A stretch of DNA of 64,000 bases, from NCBI GenBank assembly GCA_039654915.1, contig CM077594.1, positions 15,375,001 to 15,439,000 of the forward strand, written 5' to 3'. Source of the stretch: Aquilaria yunnanensis. Lineage: Eukaryota > Streptophyta > Magnoliopsida > Malvales > Thymelaeaceae. Below, one piece after another: positions 11,591 to 24,335 of the stretch (position 1 is the first letter of the stretch; each line of letters begins with the position of its first letter). The notes below the pieces were generated by a model. It had not been told where the DNA came from. It was given only the letters and a program-made list of their open reading frames with translations, and ran no database searches. The position numbers and the translations under genes are program-made.

Positions 11591-14504
11591 GGGTTAAAAA
11601 TAATATTAATCCTTATAATTATATGTTGTTTTGATGTTTTCTATCCAAGATAATAGTTTCTATCAAACAAAGGGGTCAAAATGAAGCATTATAGGGAGGT
11701 TTTCAGAGTTACATTGTGAAAGTTAGAGATTAAGGTTAAAACTGAAATAATAATTAAATATTAGGATCTACTTGTGTAATTTACTCAAAATATTTATCTA
11801 TAAAAGTGTTTCTAATTTTTTCCCCAACCAGCAGAGGAGTAAGTTGCACCATTTTGTAATTTTAAAATGTATGAAAAATCTATTCTAATTTGTTTCTAGT
11901 GTAACTAAACAAAAACTCATTCATGATATTTCCAAATATTCCTCATTTTTCTTTTATTTGGTTGTCAAATTAACAATTTGGAAACAGGCCAAGTGTTTAA
12001 TATAATGATTGTGAGACACATGCACAGACATATAAAAAAAAGAATCATGACCAGTTATAAATAGGTGGAACAACACTTACTTGACCTTGGACAGGGAAAA
12101 GCGGTTCTCAAATGATACTTATTACAAATTAAAAAATACTCCTTCGATGGTTTTATCGAATCCAAGCTCACCTCCTAATTTTTTTTAAAAAAAAAAAAAA
12201 AGAAAAGAAAGAAAAGGGTAAATTGGTCGTACAAAGGAATGTGTGTGTTTGTGAAACTAATGAGTTTTAATAGTTCATATTGGGCCCTCCAGGCAAAGCA
12301 CTAGTCTAAACTTATCATATTTAATACTAATGAAACATAATGTCCTAATAATCACGAAAGCATGTCAGCTAAGAAACATTTTGTTGGGTTAATTATAGAT
12401 GGTTATGCTGCTAAGTGGCGTCACTAATGCTCCTTCCACGTACCGCAAAAATTGAAAGCTGGCCAAGCAAATCTCTCTCTGCAAATAATGCCATGATCGC
12501 CGCCTAAACCACTAAACTTGTTTTTAAGTAACAAATTTTTGTTCTCCACCAGATGGAGAGAATCTTAACCTGAATATATACCTTGGTACAAAAGCCAGGG
12601 CTCAGCTCAGGAGGAAAATAAATGCAACATCATATCCTCAAACTGTTACCCTCATTTTATTTGGGGGTCCAAGATTTGAACTTTTGCGTGACAACCAAAA
12701 ACTTCAGCTAGTGAACACTATCAGCTAATCTAGTTGGTCAAATGAGACCAAGCAAATTGGGGCTTTTCCAACTGTGAGCTGTCGAAAATCGCCCTTGGGA
12801 ACGTCCCTTTTCCTTATAGGAGATGACCACTGCTCTAAGAACACCAAGTCATGCAACAACCTTCTATCTACAATCAATCATGGAGATAGATAGATCAGGA
12901 TTGGAAGAATGAACAAGTTTCAAAGTTCAGGACCTATATGATGTAACAAATTGGGGCTTAAGGATCAGAAAAGTAAATACAAAAGAAAGCAACCAAAAGG
13001 CCAATCGAAGTGGAGAATTGAAACTATGTCGACGACAAATCCCACTAGCATAAAATAATCAATAGTCCACATATTTAAAACCAAAGTGGCATGAGCAGTT
13101 GGAGCACACCAAAGTGCTTTGTGGAAATGCCCTGGTCTGTGTCATATGATCATTTTAGTATTTATTGATGGCAGAAAAAGAAGGGCTCGACGGGTGGCAA
13201 CGAAAACGTTTCCACTTAGAGCCACTTCGCTTCACGGAAGGAGAGAGGCACCCGAGGAAAAGAAATTTTAAGTCCCCTTCATAGCCACCCTCAACCACTT
13301 GCAAAATCCACAGAAAGACGACTAGACTTTAAATTGGAGCATATATAGAAGGGAAAGAGACTTCATTTTTTCAAGTTCTCTATCTTTTTTCTTTCTCTAT
13401 TAAGAGGGGGGCCATTTTTGCTTAAATTATGGTATGGCATTGTGGAATCCGACTACCAAACGCTTTAAAGAGAAGTAATGGATTGGAGCTTAACATACCT
13501 GGCATGCAAAGCAAAACAAATCCATGATGACTTGAGGATTCTATGTGGGGTCCCAACCTACAAGAGTGATGAACATAAAATAAAAACAATTCCATCAGCA
13601 AAATGAAGGGTTTAAAATGGTGAACCATCTTAAAAGTTAAAAAGTTCCATCCAGATCAAAAAGGCAATTTTCTAGTCAACTATAAAGCCATATGCTCCAA
13701 GCCTCCAAGTTGCTAGATACTTCCACTTGCACCACTCTTTCAAGATCAGTGGAGGTACTCACTATGGATGATGGAGACGAAACGACATCAGCTCTATCCA
13801 TGAGTTCAAAACAGTTTCATGTGTTCTAAAACATGTTTTCATCATCACCTACCAAGTTCCACTTCTATTGCACCGGATATGCCCAGGAAATCTGTCCTCA
13901 TACATTCTTGGGTTAGACCACAATTAATGTAAATAACTTGAAACTAAAAGTTTTCATTTTTAAGTTTTAGGACTAGTCCTGTCTGGCAAATGTGAATTTT
14001 AATGTCTAATGTCTAAACAAACTAACAAAGATGTCCAAATGAAGGAAGGAACTGTCTGACATTTTCTGGATGTAGGCCAACATGAGTGAGTGACATCGAA
14101 GTGAATGTATGTGCAACAAGCCACCTCTAAAAGTAGAACATATGCTTAGCCGTTTATACTATCCCTTTACTGTCCCATTAGTCCCAGCTGACCCCTCATA
14201 TAGAGTCTCCATACTAAACCCGTAACAAAGCCTTAACCCTAACCAAACTGTTCCTTCCTCTACAAGCAATCGGATGGAACATTATTTATAAATAAATAGA
14301 TCTTCACATTATGCAGAAGACTTCCTACCCATAGAGAGCCATGGCCATATCTTATGGATATTTGGAATCTTTTAGGAAAAAGGCAACCCCAACAAATTAA
14401 AAAGAAAGACGACCACTTCTATATCTTAAAAGTGTTTAAGATAATCAATCACCTTCCCATATGGATCGGGATAAGGTAGGCCCAAGCTACAAATAGATAA
14501 GAGG
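11591..14504. other. Intergenic stretch with one promoter-like spot
   Basis: No coding region is recognised. At 13342-13348 a TATATAG box stands about 20 bp upstream of a pyrimidine-rich tract (13360-13405), as in a plant core promoter, but no credible ORF follows on the plus strand. A minus-strand tRNA-like B box around 12672-12690 may mark a SINE fragment. Poly(A)-rich runs lie at 12180-12215. Confidence 0.4.
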
Positions 14505-14915
14505 ATAGAACAATTTCAGTCCTAATATTTTTTAAGTTTTACCAAGTTAATCTTAAAGTTTCTCGATTTACAAGACAAATAATTCTAAAAATTTAAAATC
14601 ATTGGCTCAGTTAGTCCTAGAACTTGTAAAATTCCATTTGGTTGACGGAAATGCTGATATGGCACTTAATGTTGTTTATTTCAGTGACTAAATTGACACC
14701 TTTTAAATCATAGTTACTTGAAAAATTTATTGAATTTTAGCCTTAGAAATAAACGGCATTAGTTGACATTTTTGTCAGCCAAATGAAATTTCACAAGTTT
14801 TAGGATTAATGGAGTTAACAATTTTTAACAGTTTAGGACTTGTTTGGTAAATTGATGAGCTGTAGGATTAACTTGATAAAACTTGAAAAGTTTTAAGACT
14901 GAAAATACTATTTTC
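14505..14915. mobile_element. Non-autonomous element with long imperfect TIRs
   Basis: The left end reads ATTTCAGTCCTAATA and continues with AAGTTTTACCAAGTTAATC. The inverse of the right end reads ATTTTCAGTCTTAAAAC and then AAGTTTTATCAAGTTAATC. The two arms stay alignable for roughly 150-190 bp, so the element is almost entirely a hairpin of about 410 bp. No transposase and no exact target duplication were found, so the superfamily is open; a MULE-type foldback MITE is the best guess. Confidence 0.6.
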
Positions 14916-14994
14916 CTCATAAGATAATCAAGAGATTGATTCTTCCATATGCTTAAAGTTCGCTTTTTTTTTTTTTTTTTTTTTGTTTATAATA

Positions 14995-15234
14995 TACTCC
15001 CTCCGTCCCAAATTCTTTGCACCGTTCACGTTTTAGCAATTAATCTATGATTTTTTATTTTAGACATTTTAGCATATAAATGAAAAACTTTTATGTGTGA
15101 ATGATAAATCAAGACCTATAGTTTCTAAATATATTTTTTTTTAATTTTTTTCTAACAAACAATAATATAAAAAAATTCAAGTCAAACTAGCCCAAAAAGT
15201 CAAATGGATCAAAGAAATCGGGACGGAGGGAGTA
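14995..15234. mobile_element. Stowaway MITE (Tc1/mariner type)
   Basis: The ends are TACTCCCTCCGTCCC on the left and the exact inverse GGGACGGAGGGAGTA on the right, the classic Stowaway terminal repeat. The 240-bp element is flanked by TA on both sides (14993-14994 and 15235-15236), the expected target duplication. It has no coding capacity and would depend on a mariner-like transposase elsewhere. Confidence 0.93.
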
Positions 15235-15236
15235 TA

Positions 15237-15878
15237 AGCTAACAACCACCTTATCCCGTAGCCGGAGCTTAGGCAAGCCCAAGAGAATACAATTGTGGAA
15301 CACTCCATAATCAGCCAGTAGAACACAATTAGTACCAACACTGCAGAGGAATTAACTGACCATTTTCCTCAACAGATAATCAAGGAAATTAATACGTACC
15401 ATTGTCTTGCTGATTGCAAGATTTCTGATATTTGAAATATTTGATTTCAAGCATGTGAAAGACCAACAAGGTTGAGCAAATAATGACTGCTGGTGTAAAG
15501 AAACAATAGCTAATCAAAGCATAACAAGATGTTATTCAGAATCCGAGAAACCCAGAAAAGGGGCCAGAAGAATTTAAGCAAAACAAATGTGTTAATACTA
15601 CCAAAACCCCCTGACTTATCCTCTAAATACAACAGGATAATCAGAAATACAAAAGCTAAACTTCCTCTAAGGTTATTCTCTTTCATTTGGTATTGCAAAA
15701 TAGCACAATGCTGGGAGTGCCTGATGAGACAGTAGATATTGGCCAAACAAGGAAGCCAAATGCAAATTCAGCAAATCAGGAATCCATGGATGGCTTTGCA
15801 ACATGGTGGAACCATATGACCAGGGGTCAAAGACATCAAACACTTCAATTCATAATTGATCGCCATGGCAAGAATTCC
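15237..15878. other. 3' flank of the mitochondrial L21 gene
   Basis: This stretch lies downstream of the L21 stop codon on the minus strand and probably holds its 3' UTR and poly(A) site. No clear AATAAA-type signal was chosen. Plus-strand frames at 15529-15735 and 15687-16019 are antisense to this flank and the last exon and are not genes. Confidence 0.4.
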
Positions 15879-18734
15879 CTAAGTGGCAACTGCAACTTTC
15901 TCTGTCTTAATCTTAGTTGCCTTCAAAGGTTTCCCATGAGCTTTTGTTTCTGGCTTTTCAATCCCTTCTATATCAGTAATCCTCAACTTAGTCAGCTCCT
16001 GAAAACAAAAAAAAAATGATAAATCAGAATGAACAATAGCAAAGTTGGTCCAAACAAAATATAGTTGATTCTAGGGAGGGAAAGAGAAAACGTCTAATAT
16101 ACCTGGCGATGACCTTTGGTGCGGCGGTAGTTCTTCCTTCTCTTTTTCTTAAAAATGATTACCTTGGCATCCAATGCCTGACAGAAAAAAAAAACACACA
16201 AAATTTAACCGAAAAAAAAAAGTAGGAACCTGTTGATCTCAGTTTACAGAGTCAGGGATCACTAGATTAATTTCTGTTGATTTCTTCTGTTAGAAGATTT
16301 GCCCTTTTTTCCGTGCAAGTGGAGAAACCTACAGTGATGAGGGTTTCAAAATTTCATCTCATTATCCTCTTGTAAGAGGGTTGTGTCAATAAAAGCATCC
16401 AGCATAAAAGAATTTCTCACTTGACTAACTTCAAACAGTTAATTGACATCATGAACTTCAAGCCATCAACCCCAGCATTAACTAGTAGTTTCAACATTTG
16501 ACTAACTTCAAACAGTTAATTGACATCATGAACTCCAAGCCACCAACCCCAACATAGTGGGAATAGAGGTGCAGTATGATGAGAAGAATTGCCATTTTTT
16601 CTTGGAGAATATTTCATTTGATCTATGCCTAACATCAGTGAGATTATACCAACCAACCGCACTAGAAATGCCTTTTTCCTCCAGAACGTGAGACTTTTAC
16701 TTCTTTTTTTTTTTCTTTGGAAATTGGCAAAAAAGGATGAAATTTTACTTCAATTAGTAAAACGAATTACTGATATGGTTTGGAGTTTGCAAATGGCAAT
16801 TCACTTTAAAATACTATTCAAAAAATAAGAAAAATTGTAAAATAACAGCCAAGTAATCTGAATTAACTCTACACTAATTATTTGACTACCAAGTCATACT
16901 GCGCCCAAATTTTGTAGCCTATATTTTCTCCTAGCTTGCAGATTAATGTAATACAAAGACCACAGCCATGTAAAGTTATAGCTTCTCTGAGGGCCTTTCT
17001 AACAGCAAACTACTCAGAGGGATTGTACTAGCCAGAATTGAAATTTGGAAGACATTGCAAGATCCTTTATTTGACATTAAAAGTGTACTTCTTCCACAAA
17101 ACATAGTCATTTCCCCTAAGGAAGAAATCCATCGCCAATACTATCCAAAGAAAAATCCACATACAGTCAAGTGCACACAACAAATAGTTTTTCACTTACA
17201 TGTTCCTCTACAACTGCATGTACAGCTGCATTTGGCACAATAGGCCTGCCAGCAATTGTTTGAGTAGCTGATCCCATCAAAAGAACCTTGTTTAAAATCA
17301 ACTGCAGAAGATAAACATAAAAAATGACAGAGAATAAGAAAAGTAGCTCCTTAATTTATACGCTAGAGGTCAAAGAATATTAATATTTCTTTTAATCTAT
17401 AAATACAATAAAATCTACAGAACAATACTTCTGCAAATAGAAATCTTACAGAATTAACTCAATTCAGGGCATATTATCACATGCATAATATGATGCACGA
17501 AAAAGGCCCAGAGAAACAATGGAGCCAATGCCCTTAATTCAAACTACTCTACTGTCAAACATAACCCACCAGGAAGGCTAGAAGTAAGTACATGAAAGAA
17601 TTAGAGACTGGCCTTTCGGCGACTACATTAGGCTCATGTCAAGGCACAAATATAAACCACCTTGAGTCCCTCAACTCAAATAATAAAAAAAACATGGGCC
17701 TAAGTAAGTCTGAGATCAATGCTTTCGTCAGAAGCTTCAATGGTAAAAAATTCTCAACTAACAACTCATGAATGTACTCTGTTCACCTAGCCAAATATTA
17801 CTAATAATACACCTCATTTGCCTCCAACTCAAAGATATCATATATTCTAGGCTGAATAAATTTTCTAACGAACTCCAGTTGGAACATTATCTTTTGAGTA
17901 TCGACACCTAAACCATTCTTACAACAAAGAAAAAGTTCAGCTGGATCTTCAATATCTGTACAATACCAAGAAGCAGCATGTGGAGACCAGTAGAAATGAT
18001 ATTCCAAAAAGAAATTTTATTAAAATAAAAGAATAAGTAATTAGGAATCCTACGGCGTTGAAAAGAAAAGAGGAATATCGAAATGAGAGGTGTAATTTTT
18101 GCAGGCTACAATAAAATTTCCACTAACCTTATCATTAACCTCACAAAACTTCAATCTTTCCGTGAAAATGCAGTCTCCATTGCTCACTTTAAACTGATGC
18201 GATCCAATCTACAACATAAAAAGACATGAACAAATCGAATTTCACAAAAATCAGCCCAAAACAACACTTCCCAATATAAAAACTTTCGAACATTTGAAAA
18301 GAATAGACACTGTAACAAGTAGTCAAAGCAAAAACCTGAACCACGGCAAAAACTGGTTCATACTGTTTGAAAACCCTCTCGGATGGCTGAAGAGGACCAA
18401 TTACTGTGTATCCGATGGCCGCCGCTTCATCTGCCTTCTCTTGTGGCGAGTAATCCCGCCCTGAATCTGTCGTCGAATCGACTTCCTCATCGCTGCTCTC
18501 CTCGATTTGTACCTCATTCTCGCTTTCATCACTTCTGTTCGACGAGAACTGGCGAGAGTGGAACAGGAAGCTGCTCCAAAATGTTTCCACCACATTGGGT
18601 GTTAGCTTTACCGATTGAGATCTTCTGCCCAGGGATTGGAAAAAGGCCGAAGGTAAAAGAGGTGCCGTCTTCTTGACGGAAAATAGAGTTACAGCCTGTT
18701 GGGTTAGTGATCGGAGACACCGCCGGTAGGCCAT
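15879..18734 (-). CDS. RPL21M: Mitochondrial large-subunit ribosomal protein L21 (bL21m)
   Basis: Five exons read cleanly on the minus strand: 18734-18336 (133 codons), 18208-18128 (27), 17301-17200 (34), 16177-16103 (25) and 15998-15879 (39 plus TAG), giving 258 aa. All introns are GT-AG. Residues 1-70 are basic, Ser/Arg-rich and poor in acid, as in a mitochondrial presequence. An acidic linker (71-100) follows, then the L21 domain from FAVVQ through IGSHQFKVSNGD and VIIFKKKRRKNYRRTKGHRQ, the 23S rRNA-binding signature. The protein belongs in the 50S-like subunit of the mitoribosome. The Arabidopsis counterpart is NFD1 (nuclear fusion defective 1), of about the same length. The start is the first ATG, directly before the presequence. 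It is the only clear housekeeping gene here and looks intact. Confidence 0.93.
16421..16555. repeat. 77-bp tandem duplication in an L21 intron
   Basis: A segment beginning TTGACTAACTTCAAACAG at 16421 is repeated from 16498 with only a few substitutions. It lies in the third intron of the L21 gene, away from the splice sites, and probably has no effect. Confidence 0.85.
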
Positions 18735-18779
18735 GATAGCTGCTTAGGAGTTGCAGCCAGATGCCGTTAGGGTTTAAGA

Positions 18780-18997
18780 GTGGGGGTTAATGCAAGTATC
18801 TGTTTCTATCACTGAAGTTTCAGTTAATTTTTAAATCCGTAACTATGTTTTTTATGTTTTCGTTTGTATCTTGATTTTATACTTCCTAGTTGTCACTTTA
18901 TAATATTTTCTGTCCCACAAAGACTAAAATGTTGTCATGTCCCCGAACACCTGGCAAAGTGCCGTGAGAGGACATCTCCCCTGGACCACGGTCGGGT
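18780..18997. other. 5' flank of L21
   Basis: This short flank between the L21 start and the neighbouring TIR element should hold the L21 promoter. No distinct TATA box stands out, as is common for plant genes of mitochondrial ribosomal proteins. The nearby TIR element may therefore have landed in or next to the promoter. Confidence 0.35.
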
Positions 18998-21538
18998 CGG
19001 CGTTTTAGACCTTTTGCCCCCTGAATTATGGTAACTCGAACTCTTTGCCCCCTAGAATGTGACTCGGGCCAACTCGCCCCTTAAACTTTGTAATTTGGAA
19101 CCTTTTACCCCCTCAGGCAATTTAAGTTAGTCACATGGGTCACGTGGGGGTTTTTTTGAACCAAATGAATTGTAAGGAGCAAAACGAAAAGAAAATGGAA
19201 GAAAAGGAACAAACTGAGCATTCTCCCAATTAAACCCAATGTTGACGAGTTATAGCCTGGGGCGAAACATGAACTTTTGGCTGCAGTGAAGCATGGTTGA
19301 TCGAAAAAATAGAAACTTTTGGTGAGACAATTGCTTGGAGATTCCATGGTTGTCTGAAAGATTCTTGGTTTTAGTGGTTTTCTTTGTCGTCACTTGTTCA
19401 AAAGTGTAAAGATAATTTGTCTTCTACATCAGATTTTGTCTAATTTTCATAAATAAATTCGGTTTCATTGCATAAAGAATAAAACCTAAGAATGTCTACC
19501 ATGGTGTACGTACACCACTAACGGTAAAATTAACAGTGTTGGGTAGTTATTACTAAGATATGAGAAGTTACTATTTTAAATAAACATATGTAATTATGGG
19601 GCAGATATGTTAGTTATTATTAAGGGAGGGAGTTGCAAATTTAGATAATTTCTATAATCATGGAATAAATAATTTTTAAAACTTTAATTATTTTTGTAGA
19701 GAAAAAAATTCTCATTTTCAGAGAAAAATGCTAGTATCTTTACAATTTGGTGTGCAGTGTATATAAATTTGGTGTCATATATTGGCTGACATAGTGTCTA
19801 GAACTGTTTATTCTGGTGTCTATAATTATTATTCTGATGTCTAGTATTGCTTTGCTTATATATACTTATGTTACATTGATGTATAAATTAGTTAGTGTAG
19901 TGTACAGTGTTACTATCTCGATGTCTGGTACTGCTATTCCAGTGTCTAAAACTATTGTACTAATATCTAATAATACTTTCATGGTGTCTAATTATGTAAT
20001 ATTAGTGTATAAATTTATTACTCTAATGTCTAAGACTACTGTTCTGGTGTCTGTGATTGCTTTCTTGGTGTCTAATTATGTTATATTAATGTATAAATTT
20101 ATCAGTCTAGTGTCTAAGACTAAAATGGTGTGATTATCTTCTTATTAATTTTAAATTCAAAATATCATGATTATCGTAAAATATGAAATCAATATATGCT
20201 TCATTTTCTAATTAAAGCATCATTTTCCTTAGCTTGTGAAATAAAAAAAAATGAGAAAATGGGAGAGAAAGGGGAGGAGAGAACAAAGAAGAAAAGAATT
20301 ATTTAATCAGGCCATTTTAATAGTAAGAATAAATTTTTTACAAAAATATCTTTAGAAAAAATTATAATTATTGTTCAATTAAATGTGAAATTAAAAAAAT
20401 TGGATTTAGAAAAAAAGAGAAAACGGATGTTACGCGTTCCATCCATGGCATACATTCCCCAGGGCGGACGCGAGAATTGTCCGTAAAGAATCCGTTTCTT
20501 ATTTTTTGTCTTTAGCATCCAGTTTGACTTTTGGGCAATTTAGTATATATGAGATTTTGATGATATGCACGTTGTTGCGGGACTTAATTCGATAAATTTT
20601 ACAATAAAATAAATTTTTATTATAAGTAATTAAAAAATTTTCATCGATAAGTTCACATTAATCAACTAAAATCTTGCTTTATTTTAATTTTGAGTTGGAT
20701 TATCTTTATATTATATTCTTATCATTAAAATGATTAGTTATGATCAAAATATAATACTGTGAAACAAAAAATTATGTGTGTTTTGAGTCTACACATATTT
20801 TCTTTGTTATTACAAAATATTTACTAAAATTTTTCATCTCCTATTAATTCAAACTCTAATCTTTAATATCAATAAAAAAATTATCTAGAAAATTTTACTT
20901 TAAATTTAAGTAATTATTGACCAAATTATTTTAGTAAACTATAGATCTTAAAGTAAATAATTTATGCAGCAAAATTCAATCATCAATAATGAAAAAAATG
21001 ACCAAAATATAAAACTGTATTTAACTTATGTCAATTAATTAATGGTTTAACTATTAAATTAATAAAAATAAAAAAAATTGATTTAAGCCAAATTAACCAG
21101 AACCATAGTCAAAAGTAGGTAAATTATAGTAATTAAAGTTTCATTTCAGAAAATAATAATAATAAAAAATAAAGAAAAAAAGTTTGGAACAAGATAAAAA
21201 CTGGAAAAAAATTTATGTATTAAAAGTCTGGAGACTTCTGGTTTGCTCTGTTCGTTTCGTCCGTCCAACGATTAAATTCATTTAACTGGGTTTAGTGGCC
21301 AAATGACTGTTTAGTCCTTTTTCTTTTATTTTTTTTCTGTTTTAGTCCTCCCATAATGCAAAAATCCACTTTAATCAGAAAACTACCCACATGTGACAGC
21401 GTCTGACTGACGTATATGGTTAAGGGGGTAAAAGGTCCCAAATTAAAAAGTTTAAGGGGTGAACCGGCCCTGGTCAACTCGCAGGGGGCAAAAGGTCTGA
21501 GTTACACAAGTCCAGGGGGTAAAAGGTCTAAAACGCCG
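18998..21538. mobile_element. 2.5-kb non-autonomous TIR element
   Basis: The left end CGGCGTTTTAGACCTTTTG is matched at the right end by the inverse CAAAAGGTCT...AAAACGCCG structure. Blocks such as CCTTTTACCCCCT and CGCCCCTTAAACTTT recur in inverted order over about 130 bp. Flanks share an imperfect TCGGG(G)T, but no exact duplication was proven. The interior is very AT-rich and holds a 21-bp minisatellite, with no transposase. It is probably a MULE-type derivative, sitting about 260 bp upstream of the L21 start codon. Confidence 0.65.
19747..20132. repeat. Degenerate 21-bp minisatellite
   Basis: About 18 diverged units follow the pattern CTGGTGTCTAANANTANTNTT (N = variable), with a recurring GTGTCTA or ATGTATA core every 20-22 bp. 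Because 21 is a multiple of three, the array keeps a 105-codon frame open (19816-20133) whose translation is a seven-residue hydrophobic repeat. This frame is a by-product of the array and is not called as a gene. Confidence 0.8.
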
Positions 21539-23667
21539 TCGGGGTTTGACTCCCCTCTCTCTTCCCCAATTTTATAAAATGGAGTATTTGATTTGCTTTT
21601 GTTGCTTTTCTAGATCTTCAACAAGTTGATATTCCTCTCTTTAAATATTATAAACTAACTATTTCAAACCCTATACAATCATATTCCTGATTCGGAAAAT
21701 GAAAATAAAATATTGTCATGACATCTCATTATTGAGTGAAACTGGTATCTTAATTTTTCAATTATTGTCTTGAATTTTCATTAGTTAGATTACATGTAAC
21801 TTTTTGTCATTATACTCACATACACATACACACACAAATAAGGGTGTTAAAGAGTGTTTGTGAATGATGATGGGTAAATTGTTTATTTCCCGAATCCCTG
21901 AGGGCATTATCCACATTGACAATTTATTCGCCTTCCTTTTTTTGGACCAAATACTAGTTGCATCCTTAAATTAATACTTTGCCCCTGAACTATAATTTGG
22001 TTGAAATCAAGCCTCCAAGTATGAAGACTATAGAACTCTTTGCTCATTTGACTCTTAACTCAGTCATGTGCCATCCCATGCTATGCACTCCGTCAGTTTT
22101 AGAATGATGCTAACATCTAATTGCACAAACATAACAAATCAGGGATAAAATTATGGAAAGACATTATCCCAGAGACTTAAAGTCTAATTAAGCCAAATTA
22201 GATCACAATAGTTGACAATTCACGAACAAGTGACAAGTCAGGTCACGAGTATGATCTCAAGTTTTGTTTTTCTAGTAACGATCGACGGCAGAACTAGGCT
22301 AGATGAGCTAAGAGTGATGCGGCGAGGAAGTTGGATATGGTTTCATGTGGTGGGGATGTTCTTCGAGGAGAAGTGATGGGCTTGTGTCCGCCGTTCTCAT
22401 GGTGGAGGCAAAAGGTAGTAGTAGTGTTCCTTAGTTGGACTCATCAGAGGTGGAGCAGCGAAATCATCGGGCAGTGACAACAAGCAAGGGTGACATCTAA
22501 GGAGGTGGGTCAAGTGACAGAACAACAACAAACATGATGGTGATCTCTAATCAATAGCAACAAAAATAATTAGGGGCCCCTTTATTGATGAAATGCCAAA
22601 AAGCAACAAACAACAAACAAATTTTGCAAGGCCGGAGATTCCATTTGGAGTGGTGGATTGTTAGAACTCAATTTTGACCTTCATTTAGGCTAGTTTAGGT
22701 GAAAATTGGTTAATTGTGTCTATGGGCAGTTTTGCCTAAAATTATTGTGTCATGTCCCAAGTTGTTTTGTTGGTCTTTAATTTTTTTTTAGGTATTAATT
22801 CAGTTGTTTTCATTTTTTAGTGTCAAATTCGAGCTAATTGGGTAACTTGGGTTAAAATTATTCTTAATTGTGAAAGTCTAGGCTTTAATTGGAAATGTTG
22901 CAAATTTTTGGGCTTAATTGATAAATTTGAATTTTATTGGGAGCATTTGAAAATCTATAAGACTTCTAACCTTAATTGAAGAATCTAAGATAGTTTGGAT
23001 TAAAGCAGAAACTAAAAGCAAATTTTGAACTAAAGTTGTAAATAATGAATTCTTTAAGATTTTGTCCTAGTTTGATCAAGATTTTAGCACTGAATGTTTT
23101 TTCTTGGGCTTTAGGAACTTGAACACATATAAATATGCTTTGGAATCTCAAAATTAAGGGGTTGGAGTTGAAAACCTAGCTTAAAATTCAAAATCCCAAT
23201 GCTCGGACCCTAATTTTTGGCTCTCTACCTCTCAGACCCCTATTATTATGTATATGACGCCTTGCCCCTCGTCTCCGTCAAGCTCCAACCCACAATTTCC
23301 CACTACTGCCTTTATCCTTCCGATCAGCGTTGGCCACCACCTAGCCTCCCTAACCTTGAAATGACACCAACTGAACACGTGGAAGCCTCCCTAGTGTTGT
23401 TATATTTCAAATTGGAGAAGAAGAGCCCAAATTCATGAGCTTAACCTCCTCTACTCTGCCGCCCATCTCACAGCCACTAGAGCCCTGCGCCGACCTTGGC
23501 TTCTGTCTCAGGGTCGTTGTAGTACCTTTCCAATTGCGCTTCTAAGTTACCATAGTTCATTGAAGATCCAGAAATGGAGATAAAGGCAGTAACTCATCGT
23601 GAAATAGAATTACAAAAACCACTTTTGGTCCAAACCCCATACTGTCCCCTAGACTTATTTTAGTTGT
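21539..23667. other. Intergenic stretch, degenerate repeats
   Basis: No gene is recognised. The part at 21950-22260 has the wording of decayed TIR elements but no partner end. The part at 22640-23620 has one ORF (23217-23438) without any family signature. Nothing further can be supported. Confidence 0.4.
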
Positions 23668-23675
23668 CACATTAA

Positions 23676-24327
23676 TAGAGGTGTAGATAAATAGAGTATT
23701 CAGTGAACAGTTTTCAAACCATTTAGCAGAAGTTCATTTATGTTCATTTATTTAGTTAAACGAATAAACACGAATAAACTTTTTTGTTTGATTAGTTAAA
23801 TGAATGAACACGAACAAGGTCCCATTCATTTATCTACATCCATGAACAGTTCGGTTATTATTTGGTTATATTCATTTATGTCAATTTGTTTGTTTATTTA
23901 TATATTAGTTGTACATTTATTAATATATATAATTCTTATATATTATATATTTTTATTAGTGTTTACATACTTCACACATACATGATTATGCTCCAATTTC
24001 CCCCAAATTAATTTATTGTCATTGTTTTCCCAAATCTAATTGGTCATTTTTCTCACAGCGTAGACTTACTACAACACCAAGCCAAGCCCCATAGCCCTAA
24101 CCTATAATCTCTTCCATAATTATCTATTGCCTTGACGCCTATTGTTAGATTTGCTTTGATTCAGATTGGTGGTAGCCATAAACTTTAAATTGTTCGTGTT
24201 CATTTAGCAATAAATGAACTAACATAAACAAAGAGTCATTTATTGTTCATATTCGTATTCGTTAAAAGTTAAACGAATGAACACAAACATTACTTATTTG
24301 TGTTCATTCAATTCATTTACATCCCTA
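23676..24327. mobile_element. Non-autonomous hAT-like element
   Basis: The left end TAGAGGTGTAGATAAAT and the inverse of the right end TAGGGATGTAAATGAAT form imperfect TIRs of the common plant hAT form. Sub-terminal repeats of GTTCATTTA and ACGAATGAACACGAA recur in both orientations. Flanking 8-bp duplications are CACATTAA (23668-23675) and CACATTAG (24328-24335), one mismatch apart and of the hAT length. The 652-bp element encodes no transposase. Confidence 0.82.
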
Positions 24328-24335
24328 CACATTAG

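Noticed and set aside
15529..16019. Plus-strand frames of 68 and 110 codons
   Set aside because: Antisense to the L21 3' flank and last exon, which have clear splice sites and homology.
18383..18676. 97-codon plus-strand frame
   Set aside because: Antisense shadow of L21 exon 1.
19816..20133. 105-codon hydrophobic frame resembling a membrane protein
   Set aside because: It follows a degenerate 21-bp minisatellite; the apparent heptad pattern is the DNA repeat.
19490..20480. Inner MITE with GAATGT..CCATGG ends
   Set aside because: CCATGG is a palindrome and similarity does not extend beyond a few bases.
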